Source: Lethocerus indicus (taxonomy: Eukaryota > Arthropoda > Insecta > Hemiptera > Belostomatidae). Taken from it: a stretch of 64,000 nt of DNA. The DNA lies in contig JACDQD010000106.1 in the NCBI GenBank assembly GCA_019843655.1, positions 434,001 to 498,000 of the forward strand, given 5' to 3'. The translations under genes were made by a program, and so were the position numbers. This document shows, piece by piece, positions 26,501 to 37,924 of this stretch. The notes beneath the pieces are model-generated. The model did not search any database. It was given only the letters and a program-made list of their open reading frames with translations, and was not told the DNA's origin. The first letter of the stretch is position 1, and each line of letters opens with the position of its first letter.

Positions 26501-29500
26501 ACAGAGTTATATGATGAAGAAGTTCAGACAGAGGTTTTCATTGCTGAACAAAAGTGGACCCAACATCCAGTAACATTTCACAAATGGGCTGAAAATGATA
26601 TAAGTCAAATGGCAACATTTTTGGAAGTAATTTTTTAAAATTGGAACTATATTACATATTATTTAATATATACAGTTACCAATCATTAAATACTTTCATA
26701 AATTTAATATTTTTATTTCAGGATCGAAAAGGATTTGGATCTGAGAAAGATAACACTGATTGGCAACAAAAACTTTTAAAACCAAAATATAATAGGGGAA
26801 ATTTAATTAAATTTTTGGCCTCTGCTGGTGAAGTACTGCATCCCAAACTTATAGATATATTTATAAGTATTTAAATAATTCACTGCATACATTATACTAT
26901 GTCTGTATAAAATGAATGAAATTTGATATTGTAGGAAATGTCATTATTAATAGAACAAGAATATACAAGTAAGGGAATGATAAAAAGAATTATATCAATA
27001 CTGATTTTGGAATTAGTGATAGCCATACATTGCTGAATATTGCAGACCTTCCATTCTTAAAGCAAAGGGCAATTGTTGGTGTGAAATTTTCTCCTGCTAA
27101 TCCTTCCTGGTTATTAACAGTTCATGAAACACCTGGAGAGGTTTGTCCTTTTGGAACATTCCTTCTTAATTTTAGTCTAGAAAAAAATAATATGTATCCA
27201 ATACTTGGTAAAATTGTAGAATTAAATTTGTAAATTAAGTTTTTCAATATATCATTATTCTTGTTAATTAATGTAGATAACTGACAGTAAGGCAGACAAA
27301 TATTATTCTCGTCCAATAATATGTATCTGGAATATGTTCGAGGTATCACAACCTCTCAAGATATTGGCTGCCTCTGCGAAAATTATCTCAGTTACCTTTG
27401 ATGTAGTGAACATCAAGTATGTTTATGCTGGACTTGAAGATGGGTAAGATTTTACTATCAATAAAATATGAATTACAACTTTGATTCTTTATTGAATTTT
27501 TTTTACATTTCATTTCAGTACTCTTTGTGTATGGGATCTTAGTGAAAATGAATATTTACACAGAATGAAGAAAATAAGAAAATGTCAGCATATACTAAGA
27601 GTACCAGCATATTCTACAGGTAAATAAATTCAAATATGATTTGTAAAAACCTATACATAGTAAAAGAATCAACTTTAAGTTAATTGAAAATGATTAATAT
27701 TAAATAAATATAATTAGCAATGTGTCTCCAAACTTACAATATAAAAATTTCTCTATTCCTATATTTTTATAAAGAGAGAAATTTTTCTATATTGAAATGT
27801 ATGCTTCATATTCTACAGCATGTGTGGCAAATGATTTTGGGCATGCGAGTCCTATTGTTTCTCTAATATCTGTACCAACCCAAGATAGTAATGCTGATGA
27901 TGATGGTTTTTCTCCAACTCAGGTAAACATAAATTATACTATACAGTTAATTAAATGATTAATTTTCTGGAATTGAAGCATATTTTTTTCTGTAGGTCAT
28001 TTCTTTGGATGAAGATGGAAAATTGATAGTTTGGACTGTTGTTCCGCATCCCAAGACTAGGCAATATTTTAAGTGTAGAAAAATGAAGGTTCCAAGGACT
28101 GACCTCGGAAAATCACTGTGGAGTAATGTGAAGCTTTCATGCAGTGCAAAAATACAAGTTAAACAAGTTTTTAATCAGTAAGTAATATAAATATAAAATT
28201 ACAGTTCTTAAAGAGTGCACTAGACATTTCAATTCAGAATTGAGTTTTTTGATGAAAATTGTATATTATACTAATTTTAATATAATTAAATGTGTAACAT
28301 ATAAGAGTGCTGTTTCAAATATACTTGTACATTTATTGTATAGCCAATTTATATCAATTTAATTTTTTTGCAGCATTAATAATGCATTCTTGGAATATAC
28401 TTGCATGTCAAAGAGCCCAAGAAAAGAGCATTCTGTATTGGTAGGAACAAATGTTGGTTTAGTTGCAAAATTGATGCTGACAACTCAGGAAGAAGTTCCA
28501 ACACAAGTGTATACAGATGGATTGAGTAAGAATATTTTTTAGTTGTATTTATTTTGCTGCAAGAAAAAAGTTCTAATAAATTAAAAAGTGTGTGAGAATA
28601 AAGTTTGCAGCTTGGTTGAAAAAACCTAGAATGGCAAACAATTTTAATTGTAAAAATAATTCAATGGTGCTGGAACTATATTGTCACACTTCATTCATAA
28701 AATGGAATTATGTTGATAGTTTGATTGCATTACAGATCATTTTAAATTACTTTTAGCTATGTTTGTATATTTATGTACACTTTCAGACATAACATCCAAG
28801 ATCACTTGCATTGAATCTTCTTTGAATGATGAAGATATTTTCTTGGTAAGTTGTAAATATAGAGGTATTTTTCTGTGTTTATGTAACATTATATTAACAT
28901 TAACTATATAATACATATATATATATATATATATATATACATACACACAAAATTATTTATTAATAGAGCATTTTAATAATCATCATCAATATTATGTCAT
29001 ATATTGACACATATATTCCCTGAAACTATTTTGGATATGCCCATAAAACAGTATCTTTAATTTTAAGGTTGGATGTAGTAATGGAACCATAAGACTACAT
29101 AGTATTTCCAAGCAAAGATCACTGAAATTATTTACAAGAGAAAATCCTAAACCGAATAATTCAATAGTAAATATTTCATGGTCATCACAAAAGCCAGGAC
29201 TATTTTTTGTTATTGATAATGATTCGAGGTAATAAGGCCATTCATACTTTGTAATATATATCAGAATATCATAATTTTGTAAATAGGGACTAAAAATAAT
29301 TTATACATGTATTTCATTGCTATATTCTATTTCTTAGAAATAAATTTATCACTGACCCCTGTGGAAAATCAATTTTATTATTTCTCTATGTTTTTTCCTT
29401 AGCCTACATGTTTGGGATTTATGCAGAGGTGACATTTTTCCACAGTTATCAATACCATTCAAGAAAAGCAAACTAACTGGTTCAGCATTGAATAATAATT

Positions 29501-29722
29501 CAGAGTATATGGTAAGATTTTTAAGGCATTGTGACTCAAGTATTGAATTTTCGTTACTAAATAATATATCTATATTATTATGCATAAATCTTTTAGGCTC
29601 TAACACTGAAGTCATCAGTCCAAATTCACCTTCTGAAGAATGAATATCTAGATTCAGGTTCAGATGAAGAAGAAAGAGACAAAAGGAAATTTTCAACATA
29701 TATTCATCTATTGAGGCATTAG
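23568..29722 (+). CDS. DYNC2I1: Cytoplasmic dynein-2 intermediate chain 1 (WDR60/DYNC2I1), 18 exons
   Basis: Intermediate chain of the retrograde intraflagellar-transport motor in cilia. Exons: 23568-23612, 24030-24573, 24798-25114, 25380-25660, 25758-26145, 26247-26393, 26486-26626, 26722-26832, 26935-27140, 27277-27443, 27519-27619, 27819-27922, 27996-28177, 28374-28525, 28787-28845, 29068-29228, 29403-29511, 29597-29722. Phases agree except inside exon 9. About 1,113 residues, near the vertebrate length. The N-terminal third is basic, Lys/Ser-rich and disordered. Next comes an acidic YEDDF/EYESDFEEDL stretch typical of WDR60, then VAVQTTE and EEVQTEV, which may be LC8-type light-chain sites (inference), and KWTQHP. 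A WD40 propeller follows, with repeats ending CIWNMF, CVWDL, IVWTV and HVWDL. In exon 9 the downstream conserved part (FGISDSHTLLNIADLPFLK) lies one frame off, so there is a one-base deletion near 26973 or splicing of 26969-27045. CG dinucleotides are strongly depleted across the gene. Confidence 0.93.
28908..28940. repeat. (TA)n microsatellite in a DYNC2I1 intron
   Basis: A short TA array between exons 15 and 16, running into ACATACACAC. It is ordinary intronic simple repeat. Confidence 0.9.
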
Positions 29723-30114
29723 CTTTACTCATTTCTTATTTGGTTGTTCATGCCTTCATGCATAAATTTGACATACAATTTCTGGAGTGTGTAACCTTCA
29801 TATTTAGATTGTTTTATTATTCATTAACATTGATGTTTCTAGTGTGAAGGTAATATAAGTTATACCATTCATTTTTTAATGAAGATCAAATAATGAAGTG
29901 TTATTATAAGTTATGACATGTGGAATGAATATTGTTCTTAATTTAAATTTTTATGTTACATGCAGTTATATACAGTTTGTATTATATTATTACAATTTAA
30001 TAATATTCAGTTGAATAATACTAATTTTGTTTAACCAAGTGCCATAAATATTAAAAATGTATATTAATGTAAATAATTGGTTAGTTTATATACAGTATAT
30101 ATTTTCTATTGTTA

Positions 30115-30120
30115 AATAAA
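30115..30120 (+). terminator. Polyadenylation signal (AATAAA), probable DYNC2I1 3' end
   Basis: AATAAA lies about 390 bases after the DYNC2I1 stop. The CG-depleted tract ends within about 100 bases of it, which supports this as the end of the transcription unit. Another AATAAA-like site lies at about 30141. Confidence 0.55.
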
Positions 30121-30267
30121 TAGCAACACAAATTATAAGAAATAAATTTATGCCATGAAAATATTTTGTGTGAACAAACTTTGTAGTTAGTTTGTAGAAT
30201 CAGGGTATTTATATATATTTAAAACCCGCATAGTGTAATTTACATGTTGGTGTAACGAAGTCCGAAC

Positions 30268-30430
30268 AACGAGCGCCTTCCTTTTCAAGAAATACTGTCC
30301 CTAAATACACCAAGCCCCTTCCGTTTTAAAGTTATACTATCCCTCAATACAACTAACGCCTGTTTTCAAATTATATCCATCTCTAGAGCGAATGCCTTTT
30401 TTGCATGTTATTTTTGACCCTAAATTGCAA
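30268..30430 (+). repeat. Degenerate tandem repeat, about four units of 36-44 bp
   Basis: Successive units begin GCGCCTTCCTTTTC, GCCCCTTCCGTTTT, ACGCCTGTTTTC and GCCTTTTTTGCA. In the first two each is followed by A/T-rich sequence and TCCCT(A/C)AATACA. Similarity decays along the array. It starts about 150 bp past the probable DYNC2I1 3' end. Confidence 0.5.
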
Positions 30431-30616
30431 ATTTCGATTCCGTTTTTAATTTTTTTTATAGACGTATGCTACTCTAATTTTTCGAAAATAATCATTGAAG
30501 CAACAATCATTGAATACAAAGGCACAATTTTAGTTGTTACTAGCCGAAATTACACGGACTTGCTCGGGAGGTTCACATCCGAATGTGTTAAAAAAGGCTA
30601 TCATTAGTAGCTTTTG

Positions 30617-30650
30617 AGTCAATTAATTGTCTTCACTGTCTTAATTGACT
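30617..30650. repeat. 10-bp perfect inverted repeat
   Basis: AGTCAATTAA and TTAATTGACT are separated by 14 bases. No terminator or element context was found. Confidence 0.5.
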
Positions 30651-30682
30651 GACTATCGCGAAAAGCCGCTGAGGTCTAAATA

Positions 30683-30750
30683 AGCGAGAGGAAACAGAAG
30701 ACCACAAGAGTGATGGTATTCCAAATACTCTTGGACCGCAGGACATATAT
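30683..30750 (+). repeat. Dispersed exon-like repeat, diverged copy 3
   Basis: AGCGAGAGGAAACAGAA, then GGTATTCCAA and GGACCGCAGGACA, follow the same order as copies 2 and 4 but with many changes. The reading frame is not kept. This copy appears to be old. Confidence 0.45.
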
Positions 30751-31169
30751 CTAAAATATCCTTCTCGTACCTAAGTTAGTCTGAGAAGTTGGGTGTAGAA
30801 ATGGCGCTAGAAAGGTTATTCCGTATAATCGAATCAAAGTTAAAATAAAATTTGAAAATAATTTCAATGATCGCGCTATCATCACTGTAGCTTGTTTGGT
30901 CTTGTCGTCAACATCCGTGGAACATTTCAACGATATTTTGCGACATGACGATGAGGCAAAGGAGTGAAAACTAGAAAGAATACAAGCAGGCGATAAGTCT
31001 ATGTCAATTTTTTGTTGTTTTTCAGAAATATCCAGCCAATTTTTCCTGTTTGACCCGCATTCGGTGGAAATTACAAACGACCTCGGATTTTTTTCGTTTG
31101 AAAGGGTACTTAATCCCATATCCAATTCGGGATTATTAAATACGTAGGGAGATACGCATCAGCGCGTGT

Positions 31170-31268
31170 CCACGACGCCGATCGTCCACTAAATTGGCAT
31201 CTGATCAATCGAAAGGGGGTGAGTTTTGAGTGTGATTAGGCGGGATTGGACGATCGGAGCGTCGGTGG
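31170..31268. repeat. Imperfect inverted repeat, about 20-bp arms
   Basis: CCACGACGCCGATCGTCCA (31170-31188) pairs imperfectly with TGGACGATCGGAGCGTCGG (31247-31265) and the following TGG. The spacer is 58 bases. The left arm and the preceding ATCAGCGCGTGTCCA share words with the piggyBac-like MITE at 38440-38770, so this may be a relic of a related element. Confidence 0.4.
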
Positions 31269-33441
31269 CGCAATACCACACTGTTTTTTCCATGACAGTT
31301 CCCTTCTATTACCCTTTAATTGTAGGTTACCCACCCCCTTCTAAACTTTGGGTAATTTTGGTTTGTAATGCCCCAGATTAATCGGTCCGTCTCTGTCCTG
31401 TTATTTCGGACTGTAATTTGTTTGATACTGTAGAGCAAAACCCCGGGAGACTTTTGCTTACTGCTCATCAGGAACGGTACCCCCGACAACTTTTTCCCTT
31501 TACAGAATGGCCAAAAATGTTCCCACTATTACATAAGCCAGTGTGGTTTATTGTACTTTTAGTTGTTAGGAGGTAATTCCTGATTGCTAAAAATTTCATA
31601 GTTTTTTGCGTCCATTTGAAATCTTGTAATATTGTTTCATCAGCCGTAAATCTGTAGCTGTAACGTTGAAGGCGAAATGGCCCTTCGAATTTCACGGTTT
31701 CCACGATTGTGTAAAGGTTTAGGGTCAACGTTTCGCCGCCAGCTCGTCGGTAAATGACGGTGAATGCTTTTCCCAGTGACAGGTGAAGTCGGAAATAGGG
31801 ACGGGGCTAAAGGGCTAAAGGCAAAGTAAAGAGGAGAGGGAAGTGAGAAGAACAAAAGTTATTAGCCAGCGTTGGCGTGAACAGTTGAGGGATGAACGGA
31901 GGGTAGGGTGGGTTTATAAAGGTAATAGTGGAGGTAAACGGGGTGTATACGACTTACTATCATTACGACATTATACATGATTATGAGAGGGACCGTCGAT
32001 GAGAACAGCTGGCATGGGTTCGATATCTTCCCACGGCGTATGACCTCTCTCCTCCATCATTATACTCCACAAAATGCACCCTGACATTTCGGAGTTGAAC
32101 ACCGTTTTACTTGTATTTTCGGGGTGAGACCCCTCTTCCAGACACTCCATCCCAAAATCCAATAGTGGAAATAATAACCCGATAATTTGATATAACGCTG
32201 TCATGAAACATAAGACACTAACAACTGTTAGACAAGTTTATAAGAATAACATATTGTAAATTAAACAAGCCCTAATGAGGTATTAGGGCCCCATTACGGG
32301 CCACCTAGGTTGAGGCCACCGGGGTTTTAAAATCGGCCATTTTATTGACTTCAGATAAAATTCAGGTAAAAATGCAGGCATGTAGACCAAATAATCGGGT
32401 AGTAAGTGAATATTGAAAGTCAGTCGAATGTCTATTTAAATGTTTAATTTTGAAATGGGGCTTATGAAGGAAAAATGGTGCCAAAATAGTGGGGCTGGAG
32501 TAACCTTTTTCAGCTTCTTCGTCGTCCGTCGTTCTACATTATATCATATGCCATAGGCATATGCCTGTTATTGTTTAGAACGGATTTCTCTTGGCACTGA
32601 CGTATACACAAACGTTCTATTAGCATTTTATTTGTGTTCGAAGAACAGAAATTCAATAAGGAGTGTGTCGATCGTTAGGTTCGACTTTTGGAGACACGGA
32701 ATAAGGACAGGTGATGATAAATTGTCAGTGTAAAGTTCAGTAATGTCGGCCCTAGGACTGGTAATGCCGTTCTCTTCTTGCACCGGCCCATAGTCGGGCT
32801 ATTATGAAACTAATCGGCCTACCCACCGCTGCGCAGAGACCCATTAAAGAAAGACGGCCGCCCCCATCAATCAACAGCCTTGGCGAGACGGTAAATAAAT
32901 TAAAAGTCAGCCCATTTCTGAAAAACGACATTTTGAAATTAGTTTATACTGGCGGCTTTACAAAATAGAATGAAAATCGATTCTATTTTCTACTCCGATC
33001 GTAATCGCTCTCAGTAGTAATTTCCACAGCGCCCCTGCAAATGATATATCGGAAAAAATGACCTAGTCGAACAAAAAGAAATTCCGGAATGTGTATCAAT
33101 AATGTAAACAAATTGTGCGCACACTACTAATCTAGTCAAAAACGAAAATATTATTTAGTGCGGCCCCTTATAGATATTATAAATAAGGGACCTTGAGTAA
33201 TACGTACGTTACCGGATGTAGTAACAGAATACATTCACGGGGTCACGTTTCAATTCATCGAATCCGTCGTTCCATTTCATAGAAATAAGATTCGGTATTA
33301 GATCGAGTACCGAATGCATGGGGGGATCACGATTTTACAATAAGCAGGAACTGCCGATCATACGAAATTGGGTCATATGTCGTATCACTATGACTACACA
33401 CAGTATAAATTTATCGGTCAGAATTTGTTTGCCGTTGGGAA

Positions 33442-34387
33442 ATGAGCGAAGTGGAAGACGAAGGACCGGGTCCCAACCAGACTTTGGTGATGGTGCTGGA
33501 CGCAGTGTACAAGCTGCATGAGGAGGAGGCGGAGGGGGAATGGAGCGCTGAGCGGGTGGCCGCTGAGATCAGGCAAAGGAACTGCGGGCTAGGGCCGGGC
33601 TCGAACGACTTGGAGAGGGCACTACAGACAGCCCTCGAAGCCGGATACCTCAACAGAAGCGAACCGCCCGCCGGCGGGTACTCACTAGCCACACCGATAG
33701 ACAACTTCATGGACTTGCTCAACACCTCATTCCAGCTGGCCGGACTTCGCGACAAAGGATCGCGCCTCCGAAACCGTACGAGGAGCGTGAAATGTAAGTA
33801 GCGAGAGAGATACATTTATATCATACGTCACGTGGTAGATTTATTATCATCACACTTGCGACTAACTGTTTGGCACCGGAGTCTGCTTCTCGTCAGTAGC
33901 CTAATGTCAGTAAATTAGTGAAGCATATCGGTTGCCGATGGATCCGTCTGCACTCTTGTTAATGCCCTTTCGATATTGTTCCCCCAGAACTCAGCCAGCC
34001 TATTCCTATCCGCCCGATTGTATCTTATGAGGAATTCGTACAGTTAATTATTGTCACGGTTTTCCAGATACACAAAGCAGGAATGTTCGCGCGAAGATAA
34101 AAAATGTGGGTCGGAAAGGAGGCGATCGGTGCGAGGGGTGCGAGAGGGTGAGGAAGTGCCAGTGCGGGGTCGGTTGCGGGTGCAGGGTGACGTGCACGGT
34201 CTGCAAGACTGACACTGTCGACAGGCCGAAGACTGCCGAGGCGAGGAGGAGGCGGTTCGAGAGGCGGAAGCGGAAGCAGATGGAGAGGCAGCGGCTGGTC
34301 CAGGAGCTGATGAAGGGGCAACCCGGGAGGAAGGCGACGCCTAGGAATCGCCGGAGCGATAATTCCAACCGGACCAACGACCAATAA
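33442..34387 (+). CDS. Winged-helix-like plus eight-cysteine protein, copy A (223 aa); unrecognised family
   Basis: Two exons, 33442-33793 and 34068-34387, joined at a T|AT codon (phase 1). Residues about 13-95 look like a winged helix: helix TLVMVLDAVYKLHEE, helix WSAERVAAEIRQR, recognition-like helix NDLERALQTALEAGYL, then a wing ending GGYSLATP and a conserved IDNFMDLLNTSF. Residues 139-163 form a cluster C-x2-C-x5-C-x-C-x3-C-x-C-x3-C-x2-C, probably metal-binding. A basic, helical Arg/Lys-rich tail follows. This suggests a nuclear nucleic-acid-binding protein. I recognise no family; DUF4777-like or linker-histone-like winged helices are worth testing. Coding GC is far above the neighbouring DYNC2I1. 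The paralogue on the opposite strand has the same intron position and phase, which fixes this splice choice over a second donor four bases downstream. Confidence 0.85.
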
Positions 34388-34500
34388 TTAAATCAGTCGT
34401 TTTACGTTCCCTACTCCGACACACAAGTGTATTCGAAATATAATATTATGTATGACAAATGCTTATTCCTCTGAAAATGTACCTGTAGCTTTTTTTACTC

Positions 34501-34506
34501 TAATAA
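34501..34506 (+). terminator. Polyadenylation signal for copy A
   Basis: AATAAA lies about 115 bases after the stop codon of copy A, in AT-rich sequence between the two convergent genes. Confidence 0.6.
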
Positions 34507-34930
34507 AAACACAGAAGTAAAACGTATTATGGACTTAAAATGCTTGCTAGATTTCCTCGATATCTGCTACGCAATAGAAGAGAAGCACTCGTTCCAGATA
34601 GGCCTTTATTGCTCGTATCATATATATTTGCTTAGTTTTGATATAATTGATTATATTATTGTAGCAGCGCGTGTTTAATCTCACACAACTTCTCAAAAGT
34701 GTTTTTTTAAATTATCTCGTGTTCAAAGCGCTAGTGCTTAGTAGCAGCATTTCGATTACGCTGACGTCGCCACGCGGCGGGATAGGGATAGGGTTAGGCG
34801 CTTCCTTCGGAATCGAGGATACGAAGATCCACCTCATTCAACTGACTAATTCTTCTAGCAGTGACTAAAAACTTTGGTAATATAGGATTTGTTTCTGGCC
34901 GATACGAGACGATAAAATTATTTATTAAGC

Positions 34931-35979
34931 TTAGAAATCGGAATGGAGGTAATGGTGGTGGTCGTCGTGGACGTTGGCGGACTGTCCCGGCTGTCGACTC
35001 CTGGGAGTGGGCACCCTCCTGGGCTCCGGCTGTTGCCTGGCGGTCTCCTCGGCGTGGCTCTTCCTTTGGGCCCGCTTCAGCTTCAGCTGGCGCCTCTCCA
35101 GCCGCTTTTGCCTCGCCTCGGCCGTCTTGGCCCTCTCGACGGTGTCCACACTGCAGACCTGGCAGGTGACCCTGCAACCGCAGCCCACCCCGCACTGGCA
35201 CCGCCTCACACGACCGCATCCCTCGCACCTCGCCCCTCTCCTCCGGCCCGCTCTTCTCACTTTCCCTCTCACTTTTCTTTCTGCAATAAATATCGAAGAA
35301 ATCAGCCGGCCTATCGGACCCGACGTAGGGGAGATTAGGACGATATCACTGAAAGAATACACAAAATTATGAATTCTGGTTTTCCCAAAAATTTTTCGTG
35401 GGTACAGAGCTATTTAAAGAATATAGACAACTGTATAATCATAGACATTACTCTTCTCCCCTAGAAGAAATGGCAAGGAGTAATGCATAAATTGTATTTA
35501 AAACCCGATCGAAGTTATTTAAAAAAAAAATATGGAACCATAACCTGGAAACGCCTGGATTACAATCCGCCCTGGATTATAAGAAACCTCTGGACACAAG
35601 AAACAACCCCCACTCTGACAAGATTAATGGTATGGACAGGTATTGATAAAAGAATTAACTAACTTTCGCGTGGGGCTCGCTTAGTCGTGCGCGGTCGCCC
35701 GAACGAGGTCTTGAGCAGGGTCATGAAGTTGCCGACTGGGGAGGATAGCGCGTAGTGGTGGTCTTGTGTCCTGGTGGCGTATCCCGATTGGACGGCGGCC
35801 GCCAGGGCTGCGGCGACCCTCCTCCTGGAGGGCTCCGGACCGACCCCCGTCCTCTCCGCGATACGCTCCACCACCTCCTCCAGGCTGTACTCGGCACGGC
35901 CCCTCTCCCTGTGCATCGCGTCCAACACCGTCAGCATCGTCTGCTTCGCACCGTTCACTGTCCCTCTGCCGCCGTTCAT
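34931..35979 (-). CDS. Winged-helix-like plus eight-cysteine protein, copy B (221 aa); paralogue of copy A
   Basis: Two exons on the minus strand, 35979-35664 and 35280-34931, joined at an A|AA codon in the same phase as copy A. The donor is GTTAGT and the acceptor TTGCAG. The winged-helix part reads TMLTVLDAMHRERGRAEYS, then LEEVVERIAERTGVGP and RVAAALAAAVQSGYATR, ending YALSSPVGNFMTLLKTSF, the same order as copy A. The eight cysteines (residues 124-148) have identical spacing, and RRCQCGVGCGCRVTCQVC closely matches copy A. The tail (RQKRLERRQLKLKRAQRKS) is basic but diverged and ends in a His-rich HDDHHHYLHSDF. The start codon gives the same domain register as copy A. An AATAAA (34926-34921) follows the stop at once. 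Function is unknown; nuclear nucleic-acid binding is inferred. Confidence 0.85.
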
Positions 35980-36002
35980 TCTTGCCTCCGATTAGATACG
36001 GA

Positions 36003-37900
36003 TAAATTTAGAAACATCCTAAGATCGGAAAAGAGCGAGAAAATATTTTCAATCGCAACGCGTATCTATAGGAACGCTGGGCGGACAGCTATCGGTTCAT
36101 GGTTTGGTCGGTATGAATTGAGAGATTCGTTTGAGTAACAGTCCAGTACATTTAGTAAGATACTTGTATAAACCGCTTATACATTGATGAATCTTAAACA
36201 GGAGTATAAGAATACATAAATTCCACGGTCCTGGAGTCAACGCTAATGTCGTGGTGGCCGAATTATTCCACTTATTGAAATATTTTTCCAATTATTTGAA
36301 TTATTTCAATACCTAAATAAAAATTAAATAACTTCGACGTTGGCATTGGCTAACATTACAATAGTTGAAGTCAACTCGGAGAAAGAAAAAAAGGGGCATT
36401 GGCGTATTCACCTTGCTCCGACGATGATTAACAGAGGACACGCGACAGTACATATTTCACACCTGGAAAGCAGGGAGTTCACCCCGCTTTGGGAGCGGGG
36501 GGCGATAATGACTCCCGGGGGCGAACCGACCTGTCTTAGGGGGTATCGCGTGCCCACTGGGCTTACCAGTTAGCCAACATTATACCTCTTTTCAGGTAAT
36601 CGTAGAAGGATCCGGACGTGCAATACTACGATAAACAATTTAAAAAGATCTAGGTCGCTCGCAATTATTTCGATTGACCCATTAGTTCCGCGGTCTAACA
36701 TTTCGAATAATAATGTCACCAGCTCAACCTCATATCGTGACGAATGAAAGAGAATATATCGTACAAATAAATCAAAAATATTAAGACGTTTCCAATAGCA
36801 ATCCCCCTACGGTTTCCTTGCGAGTTTCATTTATGTTTTTGAAAGATACTAGTTAGCTACATGGCGTTGAGGCGGCGGTTAGAAAAAATGACCGTCACGC
36901 GAGGATGAATATTTGAACGGAGTGATGGAACGCGTGATGGTGATCGCTTTATCAGTCCTGACGGCCTGTGTAAAAGGTCATCATGCCTTATACAAGAGCT
37001 AAAACTCTTTCATACGTTTTGTCACCTTTTAAACATGTGTCGGAACTTTTTGTAGCGTGAAAAACTAATGTGGAAACAACTTGTCTGGCCCATAATTCAT
37101 TCGACTGAATATAACTCGTCAACGGTGGTGGCGTTCGAAATAAAATGCAATACGATTATCTCATGCGCCTCACGCGCCCTGTCTTGGGTTTCAGCCAAAT
37201 GTCCAAGCCATTTGTGCCTAATATAGAATCTATCGCTTAGTAGGAATATATAAAAGTTAAAAATGGAACAAACTACATACAAAATATTAAATTTAACGCA
37301 AGGAAAAAAGTTAAAAATGGAACACAATTGGAAATCGCTTAGTGAAAGCCGGCAAAGGGATTACTTTGAGAAAACAAAAAACATTAAAAAGTTGAAATAG
37401 GTTAATATTCCAATCATCTTAATGGTCTTTGTCATTCACCAATTATAATAATTGGCTAGTCTCGGTAGCATAGAACAACTATTGTGCAATTTAACATTCG
37501 GTGTTAATGCGCTTATTCAATTATAGGGATCGTATCGAGATTGCCAGCTTAATGTCTTCGAATGTTTTTAACGAATGCTAGAGCGACCCGCCGAACTGAA
37601 ATTTATTGGTTCTACAGTATTTCGGACAGGAGAAAATAGACTTCTCAGGAATAAGTCATCTTCAGAAGAGTAATGAGGGTGGTAAATAACAGAGGCGCTC
37701 CAGATATGGGGTTTTTCACTCAAAATCCATTCAGATATACGGTTCGGATACTCCTACTGTATGAGGTTCCTCCTATCGACGACGACAGTAGGCAGTACGG
37801 TTTGGAGGCTATATCTCAAATTTTATTTCCGAAGAGAAATTGATTGAGTTCAGGCGTACGATAAGAAAACCATGAACATTCAATGCCGCGTTACAGCGGT
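36003..37900. other. Intergenic region, no gene recognised
   Basis: A G/C-rich nested hairpin lies at 36473-36519. An approximate direct repeat (AGTTAAAAATGGAACA) occurs at 37256 and 37309. Nothing else could be supported. Confidence 0.5.
36473..36519. repeat. Nested GC-rich hairpin
   Basis: CCCCGC-TTTGGGA-GCGGGG forms an inner 6-bp stem. It is enclosed by GGGAGT/ACTCCC with a further CA/TG pairing across a one-base bulge. It is unusually GC-rich for this intergenic stretch. It could be structured RNA, a cruciform or chance. Confidence 0.4.
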
Positions 37901-37924
37901 TTTATTAGTTAATTCTGCGATACA

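Larger units (their letters stand above)
30121..33400. other. Intergenic region, no gene recognised
   Basis: It contains a degenerate tandem repeat (30268-30430), a 10-bp inverted repeat (30617-30650), a diverged copy of the dispersed repeat (30683-30750) and a long imperfect inverted repeat (31170-31268). CG density returns to normal just after 30,200. Open frames at 30751-31125 and 31971-32204 (minus) show no recognisable family. Confidence 0.5.

Noticed and set aside
30751..31125. 124-codon minus-strand open frame
   Set aside because: I recognise no domain, there is no promoter or splice context, and composition is not clearly coding. It may be an old element remnant but I cannot support that.
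31971..32204. 77-codon minus-strand frame with GCILWSIMMEERGHTPWED, faintly like a kinase segment
   Set aside because: There is no supporting catalytic motif, neighbouring exon or splice site, and the resemblance is too short.
34025..35372. Long overlapping open frames on the strands opposite the winged-helix/Cys genes
   Set aside because: High GC removes stop codons in every frame. Only the reported frames share domains, intron phase and cysteine spacing between the two copies.
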